The translations under genes and the position numbers were made by a program. Shown piece after piece: positions 49,282 through 54,921 of a DNA stretch of 54,921 nucleotides. The DNA lies in contig JADLFF010000051.1 in assembly GCA_020845735.1 (NCBI GenBank), positions 1-54,921 on the forward strand, written 5' to 3'. This DNA is from Dehalococcoidia bacterium. GTDB taxonomy: Bacteria > Chloroflexota > Dehalococcoidia > UBA2979. Within the stretch, counting starts at the first letter, position 1, and each line of letters begins with the position of its first letter. The notes beneath the pieces are model-generated. The model was not told where the DNA came from, did not search any database, and worked only from the letters and a program-made list of their open reading frames with translations.

Positions 49282-50934
49282 GTGAGCCCTTCTCTACGTG
49301 TGATCCCCCTCGGCGGCCTGGGCGACATCGGCCGCAACATGATGATCTATGAGTACGACGGGACCGCGATCGCGGTCGACGTCGGATTGATGTTCCCCGA
49401 GCAGGAGATGCTCGGCGTCGACATCGTGATCCCCGAGATCAGCTACCTAGTGGACCGGCCGGGCCTCCTCAAGGCGGTGTTCCTGACGCACGGCCATGAG
49501 GACCACATCGGGGCGCTGCCGTTCCTCCTCCGCGAGTTGAACGTGCCGGTCTACTGCACCGCGCTCACCCGAGGGCTGGTGCAGGTCAAGCTGAAGGAGC
49601 AGCGGCTCCTCGACTCCTCGGACGTGCAGGTGGTGGGCTACGGGGACACCGTCGATGTCGGCCCGCTCTCCGTCGAGTTCTTCAGCGTGTCCCACTCGAT
49701 TCCCGACGCGGCCGGGGTAATCATCCACACGCCGCTGGGCCCGGTGGTCCACACCGGCGACTACAAGATCGACCACACTCCGGTCATGGAGCAGCACACG
49801 GACCTCAACCGCCTCGCGGAGCTGGGCTCCTCAGGCGTGCTGCTGCTGTGCGCGGACTCGACGTACGCAGAGGTGGAGGGCTACACGCCCTCCGAGCAGC
49901 GCGTCGCGGAGACCCTCGAGCGGGTGATCGGCGCCGCCCAGGGCCGCGTCGTCGTCACGACGTTCGCCTCGCTGATCTCACGCGTGCAGATGGTTGTCGA
50001 CGCGGCCGTGAAGCACGGGCGCCGGGTGTTCATCACGGGCCGCTCGATGCTCAACAACACGCAGATGGCCCGCGACATGGGGTACCTCAAGGCGCCGCCC
50101 GGGACGTTTATGACGCCTCGTGAGATGAATGAGGCGGTCGACGCGAAGACGGTGGTGATCTGCACGGGCTCGCAGGGCGAGCCGTCCTCGGCGCTCACGC
50201 GGATGGCGAACGGCACGCATCAGCAGATCGCGATTCGCAAGGGCGACACGGTGATCCTCTCCTCGAACCCGGTCCCCGGGAACGAGAAGCTCGTCAGCCG
50301 CAACATCGACAACCTCTTCGAGCTCGGCGCGCACGTGGTCTACAACCGTGTCGCCGATGTCCACGTGCGCGGTCACGCGGCTCGCGAGGAACTCAAGATC
50401 ACGCATCGCGTGGTGAAGCCGAAGTACTTCGTGCCGATTCACGGCGAGTTCCGGCACCTCGTGCTGCATCGCGAACTGGCGATCGAGCTGGGTATGCCCG
50501 AGGAGAACGCGATCGTCCTCAACGACGGCGACGTACTCGCGATCGACGAGGACAGCGCGGAGATCGTCGAGAAGGTGCCTGCCGAGTACGTGTATGTCGA
50601 CGGCCTGGGCATCGGTGATGTCGACGAGTACGTCCTCCGCGACCGCGCCCACCTCGCTTCCGATGGGTTCGTCGTCCTCGTGGTCCCCGTGCACCGGCAC
50701 TCGGGGCGGCTGGCGCGCCAGCCCGAGGTGATGACGCATGGCTTCGTCGGCCTCGACGAGGAAGCGAGCATCACCCAGGGCGTCATCGATATCGTGACCG
50801 ATGCCCTCGGCGGTGAGGGCGCCGAGGTCGACTGGGCGCGGATCCACGAGTCCCTCAAGGATGATGTCGCCGCATTCCTCCGCGAGCAGACGAACCGGCA
50901 CCCCCTCGTGCTTCCCTTCGTCGTCGCGGTATAA
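49282..50934 (+). CDS. rnj: Ribonuclease J
   Basis: A 550-residue metallo-beta-lactamase/beta-CASP nuclease with 5' exo- and endonuclease activity on RNA. It shows GGLGDIGRNMMIYEYDG, the metal motif HGHEDHIGALP (70-80), HTGDYKID, FASLISRVQ and the beta-CASP region with CTGSQGEPSSALTRMA. The C-terminal PKYFVPIHGEFRHL is typical. The start is GTG 49282, chosen by the TACTAT box and the family N-terminus; the longer frame upstream runs through the UDG gene. Confidence 0.95.
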   Translation: MSPSLRVIPLGGLGDIGRNMMIYEYDGTAIAVDVGLMFPEQEMLGVDIVIPEISYLVDRPGLLKAVFLTHGHEDHIGALPFLLRELNVPVYCTALTRGLVQVKLKEQRLLDSSDVQVVGYGDTVDVGPLSVEFFSVSHSIPDAAGVIIHTPLGPVVHTGDYKIDHTPVMEQHTDLNRLAELGSSGVLLLCADSTYAEVEGYTPSEQRVAETLERVIGAAQGRVVVTTFASLISRVQMVVDAAVKHGRRVFITGRSMLNNTQMARDMGYLKAPPGTFMTPREMNEAVDAKTVVICTGSQGEPSSALTRMANGTHQQIAIRKGDTVILSSNPVPGNEKLVSRNIDNLFELGAHVVYNRVADVHVRGHAAREELKITHRVVKPKYFVPIHGEFRHLVLHRELAIELGMPEENAIVLNDGDVLAIDEDSAEIVEKVPAEYVYVDGLGIGDVDEYVLRDRAHLASDGFVVLVVPVHRHSGRLARQPEVMTHGFVGLDEEASITQGVIDIVTDALGGEGAEVDWARIHESLKDDVAAFLREQTNRHPLVLPFVVAV

Positions 50935-50950
50935 GTGATCTAGGATCTAG

Positions 50951-50971
50951 TCGCGGGCTGTCCACCCGCGA
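50951..50971. terminator. Hairpin after RNase J
   Basis: TCGCGGG pairs with CCCGCGA around a 7-nt loop, 17 bp after the stop codon. A tandem GATCTAG repeat (50937-50950) precedes it. No T tract. Confidence 0.45.
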
Positions 50972-51024
50972 CCCCTCGGCACGCGACCTGGCGGGCGCTC
51001 GTGCCGAGTGAAGGAGCAACGCTC

Positions 51025-53766
51025 GTGGCCCGCTCACGCGACCGCTATGTCGCCGACCCCGTCGGCTTCAACCTCGTCGACTTCGCCTTCCGCCCCGAGG
51101 TCATCGGCACGACGCTGGTCGTCGGGGGGCTGGCCGCGGTGCCCTTCCTGCTGCCCATCGCCGACCTCGTGGCGGACCTGCGGGACTCGGTGGTGCGAGC
51201 GCTGGGCGTGCACGCATTCACCGCCACGCTGTTCCTCGCGATCGCCGGGATCACCCTCGCCGCGCGGCGCGTCCACTGGCTCCACGTGCGCCCGAGGATG
51301 GCGGCGGGCGCCCTCGCCATGCTCATCTTCAGCGCGGGCGTCCTCGCAACGTGGTCGCCCGAGGTGCGCATCGGACGCGTCGACCTGCGCCTCGTGAGTG
51401 CCGGGGGCAGCCTGGGCGACTGGCTCATGAGCTGGCCCGGCGTGCTGCCGTGGCTCAGCTCGTTCTTCCTCGGCTTCGCGCTCCTCTGGCCCGAGACGGC
51501 GGCGGAGATCGCGAGGACGGCGCCTGCCGCCGCCGCTCACGGGTCGGCGGTAGCCGTCGGCTGGCTGTGGGCCGCTGTGCTCGTGCCCAGCTTCGCGGGC
51601 GCGCGTGAAAGCTTCGGACGGCTGCGCGGACGCAACGAGGAGTGGCCCGAGGAGGACTGGGACGACGAGGAGGGCTACGACCCCGAAGACGGCGAGTACG
51701 GCGAGTACGACGACTCCGACTATGAGGAAGGCGACTTCGAGGACTACGAAGGCGGCGACGAGGACGACGACGAGGAGGAAGGCGACTGGCAGCAGGACGA
51801 TGCACCGATCCAGCGACCTGTCCTCGTCAAGCCCCGGCCCGTTCGCGCTGTCCTCGCACCGGCGCCGCTGGCCCCGGTGCGGCCGCATCAGACCTCGATG
51901 GACCTCGACCAGCCGCGCGTGCTCGGACGGTCCACCGATGGCTGGCAGCTGCCCCCGGTCACGCTCCTCGAGGACGTGAAGGCGGCGAGCAAGGCGAAGC
52001 AGGCGGACACGCAGCGTCGGGCCGCCCTCATCGTGGACACGCTTGCCTCGTTCGGCGTGGACTCCCGCGTCGTCGAGATCAACGAGGGGCCAACGGTGAC
52101 CCAGTTCGGCGTGGAGCCGGGCTGGGACGTGCGCACTCGGATGGTGCAGGAACGCGACGTGAACGGCCTCGTCTTTGACGAGGAAGGCCAACCTGTGATG
52201 CGGGAGGTCGAGGTCTCGCGGACGCGCATCCGTGTCCAGCGCATTACGTCGCTTCAGAACGACCTCGCGCTGGCCCTCGCGGCGCCGGCGCTCCGCATCG
52301 AGGCGCCCGTGCCGGGCAAGCCGGTCGTTGGCATCGAGGTGCCGAACACCTCCTCGACGACGGTCACGATGAAGCAGCTGATGTCGGGCAACGCCTACGA
52401 GAAGTTCGCGGCCAAGGCCGACCTGCCGGTCGCCCTCGGCGCAGGGGTGTCCGGCGAGCCGATCATGGCGGACCTCGCGAAGATGCCGCACCTCCTGATT
52501 GCGGGGGCCACGGGCGCCGGCAAGTCGGTGTGTCTCAACGCGATCATCACCGGCCTCCTGATGCACTTCTCGCCCAACGAGCTGCGCCTCGTGCTCATCG
52601 ACCCGAAGCGCGTCGAGATGACGCCCTACGCGGAGATCCCGCACCTGGCGTTCTCGCAAATCGTGGTCGACATGGACCGCGTGGTCGGGACGCTGCAGGC
52701 CGTGATCAACGAGATGGAGTCGCGCTACCGGCGATTCGCACAGTCCGGCGTCAAGAACCTCAAGACGTACAACGAGCTGGCGCGCAAGACCGGCGGCATG
52801 CAGCTCCCGTTCTGGGTCGTCGTCGTCGACGAGCTGGCGGACCTCATGCTTGCCGCGCCCTACCAGGTGGAGACGCAGATCGTGCGCCTGGCCCAGCTGG
52901 CGAGGGCGACCGGGATCCACCTCGTGATCGCCACGCAGCGCCCCTCCGTCGATGTCGTGACGGGCCTGATCAAGGCCAACTTCCCGACGCGTATCGCCTT
53001 CGCGATGTCCTCGCAGGTGGACTCGCGCACGGTCCTCGACCAGGCGGGTGCCGAGAAGCTGCTCGGACGCGGCGACATGCTGTTCGTCCCGCCCGACGCG
53101 CAGAAGCCGGTCCGTGTGCAGGGCGTCTACCTCTCCGACAAGGAGATCGAGTCGGTCGTCGGCTTCTGGACCAACGATCGCTTCGCGGACCTGGTCCCCG
53201 AGAAGCACGACGACCTGCTGGCAGAGGCGGAGGAGGCGGTGGCCGAGGAGGCCGAGGCGAAGAGCGCCGACCCGCTGATCAAGGACGCCCTCGAGCTGGC
53301 GCGCGAGTCCAAGACGATCTCGATCTCGATGCTGCAGCGCCGCCTCAAGGTCGGCTACCCGAGGGCGGCTCGGATCATGGATGCCCTCGAGGAGCGGGGC
53401 GTGGTGGCGCCTGCGGAGGAGGGCTCGACCTCGTCTCGCGAGGTGCTTCACGAGGAGGACGGGGTGATCGAGGCCGGCGACGCTGCTGGCTACGAGGACT
53501 ACGACGACCTCGAGGAGTACGCGGAGGACCAGGGCTCGTTCGCGAGCCGCCTCGCGGTCTACGAGGGCCATGACGGTGAGGCCGAGCGGTGGCGCGCTGC
53601 CCAGGACGCCGCCAACCTCGCGGCCGCGCGCGCCGAGTCCCGCTACGGCCGTGACGACTTCGACGAGGACGGCGATGGCGACGAGGAGTCGCGCGATCAG
53701 GGCGAACGACCTCGCAGGAAGGGACCATCCTCGGGTGGTGGGGGTAGACGACGTCGGTTATACTGA
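51025..53766 (+). CDS. ftsK: DNA translocase FtsK/SpoIIIE
   Basis: A 913-residue septal DNA pump. The N-terminus has about four membrane helices (25-185), then a strongly acidic linker (about 206-262, runs of Glu, Asp and Tyr). The RecA-like motor has Walker A GATGAGKS (494-501), Walker B VVVDELADLML (near 600) and RLAQLARATGIHLVIATQRP. The gamma winged helix (ISMLQRRLKVGYPRAARIMD) is present. A further acidic and Gly/Arg-rich tail of about 120 residues is unusual. The GTG at 51025 has AAGGAG 8 nt upstream and is preferred over GTG 51001. Confidence 0.95.
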   Translation: MARSRDRYVADPVGFNLVDFAFRPEVIGTTLVVGGLAAVPFLLPIADLVADLRDSVVRALGVHAFTATLFLAIAGITLAARRVHWLHVRPRMAAGALAMLIFSAGVLATWSPEVRIGRVDLRLVSAGGSLGDWLMSWPGVLPWLSSFFLGFALLWPETAAEIARTAPAAAAHGSAVAVGWLWAAVLVPSFAGARESFGRLRGRNEEWPEEDWDDEEGYDPEDGEYGEYDDSDYEEGDFEDYEGGDEDDDEEEGDWQQDDAPIQRPVLVKPRPVRAVLAPAPLAPVRPHQTSMDLDQPRVLGRSTDGWQLPPVTLLEDVKAASKAKQADTQRRAALIVDTLASFGVDSRVVEINEGPTVTQFGVEPGWDVRTRMVQERDVNGLVFDEEGQPVMREVEVSRTRIRVQRITSLQNDLALALAAPALRIEAPVPGKPVVGIEVPNTSSTTVTMKQLMSGNAYEKFAAKADLPVALGAGVSGEPIMADLAKMPHLLIAGATGAGKSVCLNAIITGLLMHFSPNELRLVLIDPKRVEMTPYAEIPHLAFSQIVVDMDRVVGTLQAVINEMESRYRRFAQSGVKNLKTYNELARKTGGMQLPFWVVVVDELADLMLAAPYQVETQIVRLAQLARATGIHLVIATQRPSVDVVTGLIKANFPTRIAFAMSSQVDSRTVLDQAGAEKLLGRGDMLFVPPDAQKPVRVQGVYLSDKEIESVVGFWTNDRFADLVPEKHDDLLAEAEEAVAEEAEAKSADPLIKDALELARESKTISISMLQRRLKVGYPRAARIMDALEERGVVAPAEEGSTSSREVLHEEDGVIEAGDAAGYEDYDDLEEYAEDQGSFASRLAVYEGHDGEAERWRAAQDAANLAAARAESRYGRDDFDEDGDGDEESRDQGERPRRKGPSSGGGGRRRRLY
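53759..53764 (+). promoter_or_regulatory. -10 box at the 3' end of ftsK
   Basis: TATACT, overlapping the last codons of ftsK, is the best -10 match in this region, though the -35 is weak. It would start a transcript near 53771 ending at the hairpin 54014-54041 or continuing into the next gene. Confidence 0.4.
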
Positions 53767-53770
53767 TGGC

Positions 53771-54041
53771 GTAAGGCCGAGAGGCAGTGAGGTTGCAGAG
53801 GACGGAGGGCGAGCCGTTGGACAAGACTGATCCGCAGCGCCCCGCCGTCGACTTCACGGTTCGCGGTTGAGCACAGTGCCACTCGCGGGCTGGTAGCCGC
53901 TCCCGGAGCCGCACCAGCACCGCCCTCGACGGCAGACCCGTCGGCCCTCGGCAGCTCCCGGACCTGACCAGTGCCTCGGCGGGGCGCTTCCTCTTCCCGG
54001 TTCGTTCCGACTGAAACAGGCCCCGGACTCGGGGCCTGTTT
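53771..54041 (+). ncRNA. Candidate small RNA or leader after ftsK
   Basis: A 270-nt region bounded by a TATACT -10 box and a strong hairpin terminator. It holds a 17-codon TTG frame (53817-53870) with GGAGGG upstream and the product MDKTDPQRPAVDFTVRG, which may be a short leader peptide. The remainder has no supported gene. It does not match tRNA, tmRNA, RNase P or SRP RNA features that I can recognise. It may be a small RNA or an attenuated leader of the next gene. Confidence 0.35.
54014..54041 (+). terminator. Strong hairpin terminator
   Basis: AAACAGGCCCC (54014-54024) pairs perfectly with 54031-54041 around a 6-nt loop, an 11-12-bp GC-rich stem flanked by A and T runs of three, typical of an intrinsic terminator in GC-rich DNA. 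Confidence 0.8.
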
Positions 54042-54075
54042 GCTGGATGCGCGCCTGACTCGATGGGACCTGGGC

Positions 54076-54804
54076 ATGACCGAACGGGTAATCTCGCGAA
54101 TCACCGGAGGCTGCGCACTCGCTGTGGTCGCGCTCTCGTGGGGACAGTTCCCGCTGTGGATGGTCGGCGAGCCCGCATCGATCTATGACGGCGACGCCCT
54201 CGCTCGTCACCTGTCCGGGATCGCGAACATCGCGCTCACTCGGATCTTGTTCGACCAGGGAATCTACGTGGCAATGATGATCTTCGCAGCGGGGTTCCGG
54301 GAGCTTGTCCGTCGCGCGCGTCCCGACTGCGAGTGGCTCGGGACGCTTGCCTTCGGCTCGGCTGTCGTATGGCTCGCGGTCACGCTGGTCGCCGACGGAC
54401 TCGAGGGCGGCGCGGTCCTCGACACGCTCGGCGGCGCGGACCCCTCGGCCGTACGCGCGCTGGTCGAGGGGACCATCCCGATCTACAACGGCTCGACGGC
54501 ATTTGCGATCACGGGGATGTTCCTCGCAGTCGCGGGGTGGGCGACGCTTGCGAGTGGCGTGCTCCCTGCGTGGAGCGGATGGCTGGCGATCGTCGCGGCC
54601 GTGCTCTGTGTCGCATGCGTCCCGGCAATGTATGGCGGCCCGATCGACTACGCGGGGATGTACAACGCGGGGGGCTGGCTCCCGGTCGTCGTCGCGAACT
54701 TCCCGCCTCTCCTGTGGTTCCTGGTGGTGGGGATCCTCTTCATTCGTCGAGTGCGACCGAGCCCTGGGATGGCCGAGCCACTGGTCACCGCCCGGACGGC
54801 GTAG
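54076..54804 (+). CDS. Uncharacterised polytopic membrane protein
   Basis: A 242-residue protein with about six hydrophobic helices (near 10-28, 55-75, 90-112, 135-155, 165-180 and 205-225). The segment FDQGIYVAMMIFAAGFRELVRRARP separates helices 2 and 3 (shown by FRELVRRARP). No transporter signature is recognised. The ATG at 54076 lies 34 nt after the terminator. It is convergent with a gene entering from the right edge, sharing a palindrome over both stop codons. Confidence 0.7.
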   Translation: MTERVISRITGGCALAVVALSWGQFPLWMVGEPASIYDGDALARHLSGIANIALTRILFDQGIYVAMMIFAAGFRELVRRARPDCEWLGTLAFGSAVVWLAVTLVADGLEGGAVLDTLGGADPSAVRALVEGTIPIYNGSTAFAITGMFLAVAGWATLASGVLPAWSGWLAIVAAVLCVACVPAMYGGPIDYAGMYNAGGWLPVVVANFPPLLWFLVVGILFIRRVRPSPGMAEPLVTARTA

Positions 54805-54814
54805 CCCGGGCTAC
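54801..54814. terminator. Palindrome over two convergent stop codons
   Basis: GTAGCCCGGGCTAC is a perfect 14-bp palindrome. It contains the plus-strand TAG (54802-54804) of the membrane protein and the minus-strand TAG (54813-54811) of the partial gene to the right. It may act as a weak bidirectional terminator. Confidence 0.45.
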
Positions 54815-54921
54815 CCATTCCGCCTCGGGAGGGGGCGCGAGCGGCCTCCGCGCTGGCGGCGCTGGTCGGGTCGGGTGGCGGGCGGCTTGCGGATGAACTC
54901 CTTGAGGCCGTCCGGGCGGTC
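54811..54921 (-). CDS. 3' end of a convergent gene (partial)
   Basis: Thirty-six codons and a TAG continue off the right edge on the minus strand. The tail reads GLKEFIRKPPATRPDQ and then Arg/Gly/Pro-rich residues, like a disordered basic C-terminus. The frame is open to the window edge. No family can be named from this fragment. Confidence 0.4.
   Translation of the reverse strand, partial: DRPDGLKEFIRKPPATRPDQRRQRGGRSRPLPRRNG

Noticed and set aside
51034..53571. 845-codon open frame on the minus strand
   Set aside because: Antisense to ftsK; low-complexity Arg/His/Leu-rich sequence with no motif.
53767..54013. tmRNA, RNase P RNA or SRP RNA after ftsK
   Set aside because: None of their conserved elements, such as a tag reading frame ending in Ala-Ala or the GGAAGCA loop, is seen.

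Overview
The window is very GC-rich, gene-dense DNA that reads as an ordinary free-living bacterial chromosome, with no phage, insertion sequence, CRISPR array, rRNA or tRNA. The gene set fits a Chloroflexota-like or deep GC-rich bacterium better than a classical actinobacterium: tandem DUF4389, DUF5654, DUF3054, HisZ with short-type HisG, RNase J, TatB/TatC, type-4 uracil-DNA glycosylase and a MurE with EDPR instead of DNPR. The assignment is an inference. Several genes look leaderless, with a TANNNT box 6-8 nt before the start codon (murE, purC fusion, DUF3054, tatB, RNase J, the his leader).

Layout. 1-8 kb: a response regulator and a GAF-type histidine kinase, small zinc-ribbon proteins, two tandem PPOX-fold flavoproteins, murE, a DUF4389 membrane protein and a lipoprotein. 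8.2-12.5 kb (minus): tsaC, an Ntn acylase, a polyprenyl diphosphate synthase and DUF2905. 12.6-19.7 kb (plus): purine genes guaA, purD, purB, purC and purS, with three small uncharacterised genes (coiled coil, unknown, cupin) coupled by 4-nt overlaps. purC is fused in frame behind a MerR DNA-binding domain. 20.2-28.3 kb (minus): a histidine operon hisZ-hisG-(Zn phospholipase-like)-hisD-hisC-hisB-pcp-hisN, preceded by what reads as a complete attenuator: promoter, His-rich leader peptide and intrinsic terminator. Its hisG is a tandem duplication of the catalytic core. 28.3-31.2 kb (minus): birA with its own candidate structured leader, DUF5654 and a class III aminotransferase. 31.4-40 kb: a glycosyltransferase and glycogen-debranching-type enzyme, then small envelope or stress-type genes, a receiver-only regulator and a separate winged-helix protein. 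40-43 kb: a 460-residue unknown protein convergent with a serine-recombinase homologue that has lost its catalytic residues. 43-47 kb (plus): DUF177-rpmF-NUDIX-fabD-fabG-nusB-acpP. 47-54.9 kb (plus): tatB-tatC, UDG, RNase J, ftsK, a candidate small RNA with terminator, a membrane protein and the 3' end of a convergent gene.

Most interesting: (1) the MerR-PurC fusion, with an internal ribosome site that could also yield free PurC, and a promoter of MerR geometry (19-bp spacer with a centred dyad); (2) the leader-peptide histidine attenuator; (3) the two-core HisG whose halves have each lost a different conserved motif; (4) a second promoter/short-ORF/terminator cassette ahead of birA.
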